From Anisakis pegreffii (taxonomy: Eukaryota; Nematoda; Chromadorea; Rhabditida; Anisakidae), in NCBI GenBank assembly GCA_035041965.1, contig JAPYMA010002963.1, positions 124,001 to 188,000 on the forward strand: 64,000 bases of DNA, read 5' to 3'. Position 1 is the first letter of the stretch; each line of letters starts with the position of its first letter. Positions 25,225-39,338 of the stretch are shown piece by piece. Made by a program: the position numbers and the translations under genes. Below the pieces are notes generated by a model. It saw only the letters and a list, made by a program, of their open reading frames with translations, was not told the DNA's origin and did no database searches.

Positions 25225-26567
25225 GAATCGTTTTAACTTCGAGATGAGTTCGATTGAGAACTGAACGTGAACGTCATTGTATCTTTTTCGTTTTATTGTC
25301 GTCGTACAGTTTCGATCACACTTTTTGCAAGCATCACAACTAGAATCAATGATTCAATGAGGACATCATAGTCGTTTGATTCAAAAGATTTTGATTTCTA
25401 GCAGGATCGAGCATGTTTTTGCCGATATTCACAAAGGAAGTCCATGGAATTCGAAAGTATCTATCGTCAGTTGGGGATATCACGTCGTAGAAAGAAATCG
25501 GATAAATTGCTGAACTGAATAATCTCATTGAATAAGTTAGACAGACGAACAGTTATAATAAAAACAGTTTAGAGAACGACATAAATTATCATTAGTGATG
25601 CATAGACATTTCGCTGATTTCAATATTAAGAGCACTCAACGCATATAAAACCAATGACGACAACAGTAATAATAATAAAAATAATAATAACGTTAATTGC
25701 AATGATATTATAAAACTCTGTAATCTGTTCATAACACACGATACAACACAAAAAACCAAAGGCAACCTTTGCTTCCATAATTAGGATGGTAATAATTTTC
25801 AAATCTCATCTTTCCATGAAGCACACTTCCACTGGACATTCACTTCCAATCAACTGACTTTCTCTTCAAAGTCAACTTCCTTCCCATCCTAAAGTGATAA
25901 CTAACTCTCTTTTTAATACAACGAAATAAACCTTTCGAACAATCGCCGAATCAAACACCACTATCAGATCATAGTATCGCACGCCTTATTTGCTACAAAT
26001 AAGTTGCTCTGGTGCCATGCAAAGAACAAAAAGAACCCGAATTAGCGATGCATTCGTACACAAAAGAGGTTTAAACGACGAGGTGAAGGAAGACCATTTT
26101 GTGATGGTATTCCAGTCTTCTTCCTATGACAATCGTGCCAATTTCAAATCCATCTCTACTAGTGATCCTTTACACTGCTAACGATCAGTCAAAGAATGGT
26201 TCGCTCTTTTTTGAGATGATTTTTATTTTCTTTTCGCTACTGTCACCATACATCGCTCAAATCAGGCTTACTTTAAAGTAAATAACCATGTGAGTCTAAT
26301 GAGAAGATCATAATGGAAAGATCGATCAAAAAGTTTCAAACGGAATCTGATTTTCAAATGCTATCAAAATTCAGCATGCGACAGAATTAGCTCGACTTTC
26401 CAATTCAAAAAAATGACTGCTTTGACGAGGTGGCAACTAAAAAATGGCACGATTCAGGAAAAAGACAGAAACAACAATAAGTTCATGAAAACGAATACAA
26501 CAGAGAAAGATCAATTAAGGAACTCGAAGTGAACTGATGCGACAATTTGATATACAAAATTCCGCCG

Positions 26568-29500
26568 TTATAATAGACCGAATTCTTTCGCTTTTTCTTC
26601 ATTATAATCCTGGAATATCCACTGTTGATACGTATTATTTACATCACACGTACGAACCATGAGTTTTGATCCATCATGACTCATTTCCAAACACTTATCC
26701 GATACGACATGCACCAATTGATGTAACTGCAAATTCAAATTTTTATTCATTATTTCACTGCTCCTTGACGATTGATCGCATAAAACATTAAGCGACATAA
26801 GAAAATCGAACCCCTTTTTGTTGCACACTTCTGCATCACAAGATTCGCATAACGAAAAAGAATCCATCAAAGAGAACGCAGCTAACCTTATGATTATACC
26901 TCCACTCCTGATTCCCTTTCATACCATGACACGGATAAATCATCACATCCGTACCCGTATAATCAACACACGACTCATCTCTACGTATTTCACCGTCTTT
27001 ACTCAGCATCCAATACTGAAACAACAATAAATAACATCAATAAATCACTGTCAATTAACCTGCCCACTCATAATCTATATTATTCACCAACAACTCCACC
27101 AACAACAACTCCAAAAATCCCACAAAACTGTCGCTTTACAAAGTGTAAAACTCTGTGAAGGAATGATGTGCTAGTTGAACCAAAACAGTTGATTGATTCA
27201 TTTATTTCAGAACGACTCTTTCTTCCTTAGTTTCAGTGAGACTTAGTGAGAACGATACGTTAATTTCTGATACAATAAAAAAATCAAAATCTTCAATCTT
27301 TCCATCCCAGTTGAATTTTACCCAGTTTTCCGCCCATTTAACTTACTTGACTATCAATATTCAAATAATTCGAATCGAAATGCTCAAAAGTTTTTTCTAC
27401 GCATCCCGCTAAAATTTACAGATTCATTAGAACGTCACCAACACTGTTTTTAACGAAACGAATACATAAATCTATCCGATAAGACAAAAGAGCAACATCA
27501 CTTACCTCGGCTCAGCACTCACTGAAACCTAATTCAAACTGATTATAACTATGAATAATCTAACAACCAAGTTCTCTATTTCATACTTTTATTACATAAT
27601 TTTGCTAAATGTATTTAAGCCAACAACTTTATGCTATATGTTTCTAATGTGTTTCAATTAGCTAGCAACTGATCATTGCAGTTGTTTTTATTTCGTGTTA
27701 ATTGAATGTCGATCTGCTTTGTGATCTTATCGTTAATATTTTAGGCTGGCATGAATTAGGATTTTTATGAGAGATAGTTGCATGAAGAGAAGTAAGACAT
27801 AGACAATAAAACTGAAGAAAGTGGATTTGAACATAAGATGGATGAGACAGAAAGATGAAGATGATGATGGCTTATCGCCAGATTATAGAAATCTGAAGTT
27901 AAATTGTTTTGAGGCATTTACTGAATCACTACTCAGTGCTGCTTAGAACGTGCTTAGAATATCAATTTATAAACAGTACAATATCAATCAAAAACAAAAT
28001 AATCAAGATTACATAAGGATACACCGAGTTCAAATTTTAAAATCAAATCATCACAATCAATTAGGATTTTAATCGATCGGCCTATCAAAAAGTATGAGGA
28101 TACATGGAGCAGTTATCAATAGTGCAACGAAATGTATCAACGTCGAATAAACGATAGCACTGAATACCTGATTACCGCCTTGTTTATGGCACCAATACAG
28201 ACCAACATGAGAGGATTTCTTTGCGCCACGAGATGCCCAATCAAGACAGTTCTTTGCACCTCCTCCACCGTTTCGTACCTGCACACTGGGCAAAACGCTA
28301 ACAACAACAATACCAATTTTAAAAAATCCAAAAAAGGTCGCTTTTCATACGCTAACAAAATTGTCTCTAAACTACGAATATACAGATCAAACGCGAGCTC
28401 TTTAAAGTACTACACCCTTGCTGTGATACTATTGCATAAACTCATCACTTAAAGTAACTCTTTCCGATTAAGCACAAATGGATAATTCATTAATATAAAA
28501 TGAGGCATTGCAAGACTTCGTACGAAAACATTACACATATATTCATGAATAAATTCTGTGAGTAGTTAAATTAAACAATACCCGCATGCACTGCTACCCG
28601 AACAACAATTAGATTGTTAGTAATTTGGAAAAAACACAAGTTGCTGCATAAAATATCATAAAATTATTGGAAGAAAAGACAAAACGCAAGAATATCATAA
28701 ATAAGGCCGCATTGGCATGTTCTTTTTTCCGTTTTCTGATGGTTTTTTAATACTGAAGAAAAAAAAGGTAAACCTGGTGCTTCAATGTCTGATTCAGTTT
28801 CAAGTGGCCTCTCAAAGATATCAAACCGTAAAACACTCAAAGTAAAATTACAATTATTTCATATTGTAATATTTATTTCATGCGGACTGGCAATATTCAA
28901 AACTATATGCGCACTCTATAAAAATTCATTGTTATAGTAGCCCGTTTTGGAGTCAAATGGCAATTTCCAAGAGCAATAAAGGAGGTATTTGCACGCCCGA
29001 TATGCATACATTATTTCAATAAATGACCCACTGCATCACCTTCATAATACGACGAGTTGAGGGCAACACACAGGTAAAATGCGATGAAATGACCGAAAAG
29101 CAGTTAGTTGGCTGAAGGACAGAAAATCAAACACTTCAGAATCAAACACTTCAAAATCAAAATCAAACACTTTTAAAAAACACTTCAGTTGCAACGTTAA
29201 CGGATGCACCCAACACCTAATATATTCCAAAATGTGTCGATCAACGAACAAAACAATTGATGCATTCAAATACAGCAAACACAACAATCAACAATTCTCA
29301 ACAAGCACAAATGATCAATTATTGGCATATTCGATATTGTGATCAGTGAATCGCTAAAACAGATACTTATTTCAATCATATATACATCAATGGAATTTAT
29401 GAATAATCGACGAATAAATCGAGGCATTCGTCAGTTTTCAGTGAAAGCGATCGATTTATCATCACGAACGCTTCTTCATCAAAAAACTTGCCTTTGACGA

Positions 29501-32500
29501 GTTCGGAAGACGCAATGAAATGACTTCGAATAGCAACGAAATACTTTGAAAAATCGCTTTTCAGAGATCAGTTGTTTGTATCAATTCACCAATTCAATAG
29601 TAAACTGCCTTCAAATCAACGCAATTAAACAAAACGACCTCAATCGAAGACCGAAATGAAAATGACGATGCGATCAGAAATAATCAATCACTGTTTTTTT
29701 TGGGTAGTATTCAGATAGTGAATTGTCTAACAAAATCAATATAATAGAAGTGAGAGAGAAAGGTAGGAACAGAGAATGAAGATATTATACCCGAATGCAG
29801 GAAGTTCATAACACCCGATAATCCCATTTCAACCGCAAACAAAAATGACTGAATTAACAAAAATGACATAGAAATAATTTATATTTATTAATTTATACCC
29901 TAAAGTTTCCACTAAACACGCGATTACATCGTATTTGTATGTGAGTAATTATGCACAGTCAGCTACTGCTAAGCTGCACCTGAACAACTAATGCTACGAG
30001 GTTCATAGACGCGCCACATTATTTTTTTTCATAATCCTATGACATAAAATTAATTGACTATTTTCGCAGAAATCAAACCTTACATCAGTGTTTCCTAACT
30101 GGTATATATTACGCAGAAAAAAAAACTGGAATGTACCAAATAGGGCCTCACAACACTCTTTGCTGCAAAATCTGTCAAGAAAGACAACTGATAAGAAATT
30201 CGAATCTGTTAAAAAAACCTGCATTAGTTAACCACCTTAACCATTACAGTTATTCTTCTTTCATAAGAGTGCTCCCAGAGCAGATGTGTGTGTGTCAAGT
30301 GTACGTACCGTGACATGAGAAAGGTTGGAAAGCACTGGTCTACACTAGTGAATAAAACCACTGATGAAAAAATTGAATCCATTTTCAGGATTGAGTTGAT
30401 CAGCAGCAATGATTCTATGATAGTGATTATAAAGATGAGTTATCTGTAAACCACCTGATTTCCACCTTGCCCATGACAAGGATAAGGCGTTATTGGTTTG
30501 AGCACTTCTTCGCCAACCGGACTATCAAAGCAATACGCTTCGACGCTACTGTCCTCTGGTTTTCCAACATTTCGCACCTGAAAGAGCTCCTCAGATGCTT
30601 CCTTTCACATCTTCAAACTACGCACAATACGTCTCATCTCTATGATCTAACGCTCTTACGGTTTTTGTTATGTGTGTGCGCTTATTTCCGAAAGTTGATT
30701 GCTAACAATGCAGTATTCGAATCTTAAAACGCTTACAAAGCATTATGAAATGACAAAACCCATCAAAACAATCCACAGCAAGATACATAAAAACAATCAG
30801 CAGATACATGCAGCAAAAAGTGACGGTGAAGTGACCGCGATGCGATAAAAGAACCCAGAATTAACCCGATAAAACATTGAATGGCGAGAACGAAAATCAC
30901 CGAGAAACAATGGGATGCTTGCATTTGCAGCAGATTGAGCAATGAAAAAAGAAAGAAACGCATCAAGATAGGATATGAAATAGGCTGTTCCTTATGAAAC
31001 AGATGAAAACAATGAGAAAATGCGCGTCACTTGATCACGCCTGGCAGAGACATTTTCATATGCATAACCGTTCTTTAACAAAAATTATCACTATACAGGT
31101 AATATAAGTGCTCTAATGATTACCATAATTAGTATTCAGCCTTAATTATCAGTCTTATTGCTTATTATTACCAGTATTATTGCTGCTATAAATATGGTCT
31201 TTATTACACTGCTCTTTTCGCCTTATTCACTTTTCAGTAGTATAGTATTATATACTTATACTACCATTTTTCACAAAACTCGCCTGACTACGCCTCGATC
31301 CATCGCATTGCAATATATGCATCGGCTTTGTAGTGTCGTCCACTTTAACTCCATCCAAACAGTAACGAAAACGATCATTTATATTTTCTATCTATAAGAA
31401 TGATTTTATACCCCACTATTATATTCTCTCATACAACCTCCAACAGAGCACAAATTATTTTATTGTGCAGAGCAGTTTGACGCGTTTTCCTTGATCGTCC
31501 ATTGAAACTGCACACAGCAATACTAATAAAAATGTTCAACGTTCAACATTTCTTCCACCAGAGTGAAAATTTTCTGCGTGAGCCTCACCACGTACAAAAC
31601 AGGTTAAAATGCGATGGGAGAATACGGAGGAGTTTGCTAGTCATCTTTTCTCAACGCTACTGAATCATTTCAAAAATAGGGTTCCGATCAGAATTCAGCA
31701 GAATTGCGCGATTCAGATGTTTCACTGAAATATGCGAAAACGAAAATATATCAGTGCATGACGGGAGAGATGCAATCAAAAATGGAACTGAAATCTGCAG
31801 TCAGAGGGAAGAAATGCAACAAAAAATATCATTTAACCGGCCGTGCGGAACACGAAATTTCTAGTCTTTCCACTACTTTTCTTTCTTCTCTGTAATACAA
31901 CTGCTTTCGAGAATCGATGAAGGATGCTGATCAATCCATTTGTGATCCTTTAAGTCACCGAGATTCGGCAATTCTGTACGCATTACAGGACATGTACGCA
32001 TAGATGGCTAAGAGCAGATATTCCAGATGAACACAAGTCACAAAAATGTCAACAAATTTTTGCCTATTTAGAAACTCACATGCTACATCTTTTGCTTTAT
32101 CATATCGACTGAAATGTTGGTGAGGGATAAGCGGTGCGGAGAGAAAGAGAGCAGCAAAGCGGAAACTTTTTGAATGCAACAAAATAAACAGTTGCCAAAA
32201 CACTGACGGAAAGCTAAAGCGCTGCAAAGCAAAAGAACGAACGACCCCACCCGTTCAACGTAACCACCACCACTGATCCCATTGACTTTCGATCAAGATC
32301 ATTCAAAGAAGCGATATGACTCCACCGCATGCAAACAATAACGCCGTGAACTGTTATCATTCCATTACAAAACATGGATTAAATGGTTAGAAGACATGCT
32401 GTTAATGCAATTTAACGCAACAAACAACGAACAAATACAAAAGCCATTAAACAAAAACACCTCATTCTATACCTACTTATGCAATTGTCAAATTCATCAT

Positions 32501-35500
32501 GCACGCATTGAAATTATATTAATCGCATTTCCGCATCTAGAACCCATTTGCGCTGATGATTACAGGTGATTAGTTCACTCTCTATTTTTCGCAATTTGTT
32601 CGCTCGCTAAATCATTCGTGCATTACACACTAATGCAACTGTGCAAATCAAATTTAAAACTTTACATGAAAAAATTCAAAATTTATCGAAACAAGAAAAA
32701 ATTGATGAATGACTACTGCAAACGAAATATTTCAAATTTTGCAATTTTTGTTTTATCAGCGAATCAATGCATTAATCTTCGATGACCAAAAAAGTGTGCG
32801 TTTCACGTTACTTATTCATTCATACAGATATTTTTAAATTGCAAAAATCGTTTTTTTTCGTGTTATTTTGAACAGTCAGCAGATCCCGGTATTGAGTTCA
32901 AAAAAGAAATTTAAATCAAAATAAATTCCCACACTTTTGAATCAGTCAAAAAACTTTTTCTTGTTTTAATGCAACCATTTTTGGAACTATGATAAAAAAT
33001 ATACACCGCAAATACTTACTTCGCCTTTTGCAATTGCCTCACCGGGAATAAAGAGTTCCGGATAAATATTATCCAAATACCATTTAAACGATTTACACTG
33101 TAATCGTTCTCGCAGTGCTTTTCGATCAGAAACGTCACCGAAATCACCCTAAAATTATTTCTGTCAACGCATCCATTTCTTGAATGATTCGAATACTTGC
33201 TTTACTTTCATTTATTGAATCCAAAAATTTTAATCTATCTTTATGACGGCCTATACACCAATACTTCTTAACAATATCCAAAAACTAGACTGACCAATTT
33301 TATAAATTACAAAGCTCTCCTCATTGTGATGCCAGTAACAATGACTGACAATAACAACACATGAACGGTATGGAATAGTCAATGCATATATGTTTACTGG
33401 AATTGATTCTTAATGTTTTCAAACCAGAAACGTTACTCTAAACCGGAACGACGATAGGTAGTGTTTTCTGGAGAGCTCATGTAGATTTTACAGTTATTTA
33501 AAATCAACTTCGATACAGCGCTTACCAGTTGATTATTTATTCTTTCATAGTAATAAGTTTTATAATCATCCAACCAGACCTGAAATTTCAATAGAATTGA
33601 ATGATTCATTGAAAAGATTTTATTTCTCAATTTGAATAACTCAACAAACGGTTCCTCTAAATTGCCGAAATCTTCACATTATTCGCTTTTAATGAGCTTC
33701 TTTGCAAAAATATCGTGCAATTTGAAAATAATTGACAAATAAACGAATCTGAACAAATGGTACTGTGAACTGACTTCTGCCAATCGTATCGAATTCTTTT
33801 TCAATACATTAACTCCAGACCGCCACGAATACGGAGAACGTTTACGGAAGATATGTCCAACATGACTGCAAGGCACAATCTCCAATGTGCCACCACACAT
33901 CCAAATCTAAGCAAAAACAATGACATTCTTCCTCGACGATTCCGTTAATGACAATACAAAAAAAACTCTTTCATTATGACCCTCAAATAATAAGCATTCG
34001 AAAACAAATTTGATCAATACTCAAACTTATCGAAATGTCTTCAAAATTGTACTGCAACAAGAAGATATTAACTGTTCGATTCGGAATCATAAATAAGAAC
34101 CTCGCAACTGAACTTTTCCCCAATATCTCATATCAAAAAATAACCAACCTTGAACGATAATTCCAGGTTTTCACCGCCCCAAATATCGAACCCTGGATCA
34201 TAAGTGCCAAGTTTTTCGAAATAAGCTTTATCAATCGAGAATAAACCCCCAGCCATTGTGGGTGACCTGGAATGTTTAACTGACGCTACTGTAATACATC
34301 CACACAGTTCCATAAAAAATTAATAGAACGATATGTTGAAGCAGTGTGCTACGGTTGACGATGGACAAAGTCTGCACTACAGTAGACACTTAAAATAACC
34401 TCTACTCATCAATGATACAGTATAAATAATCTTGTTGTAGGTCACATTGTTGAAATTAGAAAACTTGTACGAAGAACAATCAATGGAATATCTAACGAAC
34501 CTGACGGGATCAATATGCCTCTGTCTGTTCTTACGATCACGTTCAGGAATGGAATGCCAGTTGAACTGCAAAGACCAATCAAAACCACCGACATTCGTGA
34601 AATACGCTTTTGAATAATGGTATTCGAACGTTTGATCGTCAATCACGTCGATCACTGGACAAACCACTGTTGACGTGTTCCGTTTTATACGATCAAGTAG
34701 CGGCTCTATCCATCCTGCAATCCGCATTCACTTTGCACTTGAATATTACCATCTATATCTCTCGATAATCACCCAATAAATTCTATTTCCAAAAACCTTC
34801 CAACCATCTGAATGAAAACAACAGCATTGAAGGAATAGAAACACAAACGAGTCAACGACTAATATAAATGAGTTGCACATAAAACATTGTCCCATGAAAT
34901 TGCGTACAAAATGAAGCAGATATTGCCATTCAAAAAAAGACTGCAGCATTCATATACGAGAAATTATTAAGAATAACCGAAAAAAAAGAATATGCAATTC
35001 AGGAGTGAATAAATGACCAACCTTCCATGCATTCGCAGTGTGAATCAAGAAATGTTATCACCGGTCCCTTTGCAACAGCCGCACCTTTCAAGCGAGCTCG
35101 AATTAAACCTTCACGCTTCTCCATCCTTAGTATACGTACCTTTTTCAATGTCGCCATATATTCTTCTAAGTCCTTCTGTAACATTTCTTATGAATATCTC
35201 CTAAATTATAACTGTTCAACAGCATGTTCACATCAGCATTTCAGCAGCAGTTTTTGACATTCAAAAATTCTTACGATTAATCACGAACTCATCGCATTTG
35301 TTAGGTGCGATGTGTTTGACAAATGATTATGACAACTACATTCGTTGACCAAATAATAAATTCTTTACACGACTAACTTTTCAAATATTTTTCCTCTTCA
35401 ACATCAACACTAAGCTAAATGATATTCAAACGAACCTTCAGATGTTCCATATTCGAAAAATCGTCAACCAAAATCACTTCTGTGAGTAAATTGCTTGGTG

Positions 35501-37931
35501 TCCTTTCAATAACGCTATGTACTGTTCGCAGTAACACTGACCATGCTTCATTATGGAAACAAATTATTACCGATGTACTCGGCAATTTTTCTGAATATTT
35601 TTCCGTTTTGCATCTACAAAAAACAAAAATACTTCCTTGATGATATCAATCAAGATGATAAGATAAACTGAGCTGAACACATAATCACATGAATCGCACT
35701 AAAATTCTAACTCTCCGACAGCTTACAAATACTTCTATCGCTCATTTTTCAAAAATTTCACCTAATTAATTCAATCACTACAACGATTATGAAGATGTTT
35801 GAATATAGACAACATATAACCAACAGCACAGAGCTGTACGGACTAGATGTTATTTTTGATAAAAAACAGGAATCATTTGACTGTTGAAAAGCCTTTTACA
35901 CCCGCAGTCGCAGGTTACTTATTACTCAGAGAGGTGGAATAACTATCAATAAGTCGAATATCTTGCGAAAGTAAACCAATAAAAGTTTAATTGAAAAATT
36001 ATGCAAGCCAATTAAAAAAAATACAAGTAATCACATGAACATACTCTTCATCGATTGTCGTTGGAAGCGTACGGTGAATAGAAATCATATCCGAAACATA
36101 CTGATTGAAAGCATTATTCGTGAATCCAGTATCATATTTTTGGCGTTCTTCCGGCGATAAATCCTAAAAACCAAAATTCTGACGTACCAAACGGCCGTTG
36201 GTGTTCTATCGCTGAGCAATCTCAGAGAGCATTCAGCCTCCGTCGAATGGTTGTTTTGAGTTTGCAATTAGTTCTTCAGCACACGTAGTGCGAAACTGAT
36301 CTGATGAGCATCGAACACCACAATCAACGCGAACTGATTTATACGCAATCATGATAGCATGATCAGATTAATCAGATACAAGCGAAGTAAATCATAGCTT
36401 GACTCATGCCTGGTATCGTCAATAAATTTGGTACAGCACTCGGTTACGACTTGGTTTATATTTAATTCATGCTATCATCGAACAAGTTTTTCAGAATCTC
36501 GCTCACATGACATTTGGTTAAGTCGGTTATTCTCTGAGGAAAACAATACTGTCTAATTATTCGTAACAAAAGATAAGAATGAAAATGATAGTGTGTTACT
36601 TCTTTTTTGATTTTGACAGGTTTTCCTCCTTCACCAGCTTGATTCGGATCACCCTTCTTGTAAATCGGAGAATCTACGTCAAAATGAAAACTCTTCGGTT
36701 TTGGTATTGCGACCTCCTAAACGATGACAGATTAATTTTTTTGCATCGATTCAAGTAAGACTTAACAGTCGAGGAAAATATTGACACAACGACGGTAACA
36801 GATGAATAAATCCTAATGTTACAGAATAATCATCATTTCCTATTGTAGCAAACAAGTGTGCTGAACGAATAACTGCACAGTCACACAAATTAAGGTTATC
36901 ACTGGATAAGCAGTTTTCCTGATATCAATACAGTGCAAAAGAATATCTTTCAGAGCATTCAACCATTCTACCAGTTGAATTATCAGTAACCTATTTCAAC
37001 AATGACGATTTGTCGATAAGACATTCTTATTATTTAAAAGGAGATCAACTGAACCGATCAATGATGAGCTCACAGAAAGTAAATCAACGCAATATTACAA
37101 CGAATTCAAATGAATTATAGAAAACAATACGTGATCGCCCAGAGTCACTAAAAAATGGCTCGAAATTTTGGTTACGCATTGAAAGAGACTTAACATCGTT
37201 TATAATAATGACAAAGTAAAAAACCTGGCCTGAGTTTATGATAACGCAAACCAAACGAAAAGAACTCTTGACGGAATATTAAAGAAATAGTGTCAAATTA
37301 TGAAATACTTACACGTTCCTCATGCTTTTCCTCTGATTTAGCATCATCGACCTTCATTGGTGGACCAAAACCTTCGACTTTATTGATCACTTGATGAGGC
37401 AAAACATCTCTGGGATGTTGTTTCACCCTTACCAGTTCTACACCATCTTTATCAACCTTAAAAGTCATGTAAAGTGTACAGAGAGCTGGATTATTTTCGA
37501 ATGAAATATTAATTGGATGTTACATTTACGAGTTAAAACGAGGTAATTCATTACTGAGCATATGGCTTGTTCAACAATGAAAAAGAAAATAGATAATGTT
37601 AAATATTAATTTATTATAATGATATCAATGCTCGTGACTGTTTCGAGGGGACAAGTCAGTGATTGATTGCGAACTGATTTGAATTCAGGAAAATGTATAT
37701 TCATAGGGTTTCGCAAATGACTCAAACATTACTGGATGGAACTGTCAATTTCTGTGAGAGAAAAGTGGCTGAAAAGGATTGATTAGGAGATTTCAGATTA
37801 AAAGTTTGTTATATTCTTACCTTCTTCACATCATTTGACGATGTTGAGAAGAAAATGAAAGCAAAAAGCCAAACAGCAGGGATGAGGAATACGAGTTTGA
37901 AGAGGAGAGAACGCCTTCTGGGCACTTTCAT
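26568..37931 (-). CDS. gly-5: Polypeptide N-acetylgalactosaminyltransferase (GALNT family, GLY-5-like), 14 coding positions
   Basis: This Golgi type II membrane enzyme starts mucin-type O-glycosylation by moving GalNAc from UDP-GalNAc to Ser/Thr. Exons in transcript order are 37821-37931, 37313-37456, 36600-36716, 36045-36163, 35436-35613, 35022-35175, 34501-34714, 34149-34266, 33775-33906, 33526-33579, 33020-33148, then 30455-30577 or 28168-28278, then 26887-27015 and 26568-26726. All phases agree, giving 626 or 622 aa. A basic tail (MKVPRRRS) and a membrane anchor at about 13-28 are followed by a stem to about 140. The glycosyltransferase-2 domain has the metal-binding DSH at 267-269, WGGEN at 375-379 and VGH.FR at 401-406. 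The ricin-type lectin domain covers about 491-626. The subfamily is inferred from the GDFGDVS..K.LR...[10 protein letters not shown] block, the length and the alternative lectin exons. Choosing gly-5 over other paralogues is less sure than the family call. Confidence 0.93.
28168..28278 (-). other. gly-5: GalNAc-transferase lectin exon B (canonical alpha repeat)
   Basis: This 111-nt, phase 0-0 exon has a GTGCAG acceptor and a GTATTC donor. It encodes 37 residues: [18 protein letters not shown], then basic AKKSSH, then [11 protein letters not shown]. It starts and ends exactly like exon A and keeps the usual CLD and CH..GGNQ features of a ricin-type alpha repeat. It is more basic than exon A. 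Placing either exon between 33020-33148 and 26887-27015 gives a complete lectin domain. Confidence 0.88.
29124..29187. repeat. Tandem repeat of AATCAAACACTT units
   Basis: Four to five imperfect copies of an AATCAAACACTTC-type unit, between the two alternative lectin exons. Confidence 0.75.
30455..30577 (-). other. gly-5: GalNAc-transferase lectin exon A (divergent alpha repeat)
   Basis: This 123-nt, phase 0-0 exon has a TTTCAG acceptor and a GTGGTT donor. It encodes 41 residues starting VRN and ending HGQGGNQ, the same borders as exon B. The alpha-repeat sugar-binding signature reads YCFD rather than CLD, with an acidic insert (PEDSSVE) before it and the segment [14 protein letters not shown] after it. 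The Asp of the signature and both cysteines are kept, so the lobe could still bind, but with an altered rim. The change from CLD to CFD and the different charge suggest a different preference for previously glycosylated substrates; that is inference. Confidence 0.88.
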
Positions 37932-39077
37932 AACTCGATGATAATCCGTCTTCGATGATTTTTTAATGAAGCACTGGCTACCTATTCAACACCATATAAA
38001 CAAAATCCACCGCTCTCACTCTTTTCACGTACCCTCAAAATCACCTGAAATGAATATTCTCAGTTCTCTTTCACGTACAATTCATATAAACGAGTGAACG
38101 CAGCCGCTTCAAGGCAGTCATTCGTATCAACAGCTCATATCTAACGTAAACCATAAATCGCTCGAAACATAACAAATCAGTTTTCGCATCCACGGAAATA
38201 ATCACTTCATTATGAATCCGTAGATGGAATAAATCGTCGCGAATTATTCACATTCGTGAGGTCTTATTAATTGCACCGTATCAATCAAAATGAAATCTTC
38301 ATAAATCGCACAATTCTCGTATGAAGAATGCGGAACATCAGTGAATATTTATTTCGTTAAAAATAATCTTCATTCATTTAACAAAAGCAAATGTAACACG
38401 TTAAACGAACAAAAGTTAAAATTTATACTGACAATGAAAAAATCGAATTTCAAAAGTGCGCCAATACTATTCAACACTACGAGCACGAAAACGAGCGATA
38501 TGATATGTCTACGAAAATCGAACAGTGCAAACGACAGAAAGCAATTGCTAATTGCTAAAGTCAATAGATCAGATGTAGCCGATCGAACGGCTGTAGAGAG
38601 CAACCAAAGAACCAAGTAACTCACTCGTTCCACAACACACAAAACACTTCCTCCCAATTATTATTGCACTTTACATGAATTTTGCATATGCGAATATGCG
38701 GCAAAAAGCACACTTCAAACGTCGTCTCACCGTTTCATTCACCCAAATTTCTGACCATTCACATTAAATAGGTCAACTGGTTAGAGATTAACGAACCCTA
38801 CGCAACAAGAATGCTTTGAAATTGAACGGTCATCAAAGAATGTGTCACGAAGAAGTACGCAGAGAAAGACGAAGACAGATTCGTTGGTGAATATTGCAAA
38901 ATTTTTTTTCATCGAATTGATATTCATTGTCAATAGTAACTTGAAATCATTTCGCTGAAAGCGAACCATCAATGGAAATAATGCCTAAGAGAAATTACAT
39001 ATTCACTGAGAGAGGCTTTTCACAGAGAATTCCACAGATCTTTTCAAATAGCACATCATGTGTTTGTGAACGAGAAG

Positions 39078-39338
39078 TTACAATGCTTCAATGGATATTG
39101 TGAGAAAGTCGTTCAGTTTTGTTCCTATGTCCTCATCAATTCTGCAATAACACAGATCCAGAGGCATTGATCCGAAGTTGTAAATGTATAACTCCGGATC
39201 GTTGAGTATTTTAATTTGAAAACTGCCATATAGTCTATACAGATTATATATGTAGGTAATACAGAGTACAGAAAATTTTGTGAGGATGGATACAAAACTC
39301 CAGCTGACTACGCAAAACACAAATAAAGACGATAACAT
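39078..39338 (-). CDS. Small ORF with a signal-like hydrophobic N-terminus
   Basis: This 86-codon frame has ATG and stop. It begins MLSSLFVFCVVSWSFVSI, like a signal peptide or anchor, and continues with aromatic- and Asp-containing sequence. No family was recognised. It lies about 1.1 kb upstream of the GalNAc-transferase start on the same strand. It may be chance. Confidence 0.2.
   Translation of the reverse strand: MLSSLFVFCVVSWSFVSILTKFSVLCITYIYNLYRLYGSFQIKILNDPELYIYNFGSMPLDLCYCRIDEDIGTKLNDFLTISIEAL

Larger units (their letters stand above)
20693..26567. other. Intergenic, no recognisable gene
   Basis: This is the region between the 3' end of the GalNAc-transferase and the 5' end of the unknown minus-strand gene. 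It contains the foldback element and the 22271/23145 repeats. A minus-strand AATAAA lies at 26222-26227, about 340 nt after the GalNAc-transferase stop, and may be its polyadenylation signal. Confidence 0.6.

Noticed and set aside
28774..28808. Short minus-strand segment between the lectin exons with AG and GT borders reading [11 protein letters not shown]
   Set aside because: In the phase required by the GalNAc-transferase it hits a stop (TGA) at its third codon; the match to splice sites is probably chance.
28279..30454. Search for a third lectin exon copy
   Set aside because: No further exon bearing the VRN start and GGNQ end was found here or in 30578-33019; only two copies are supported.
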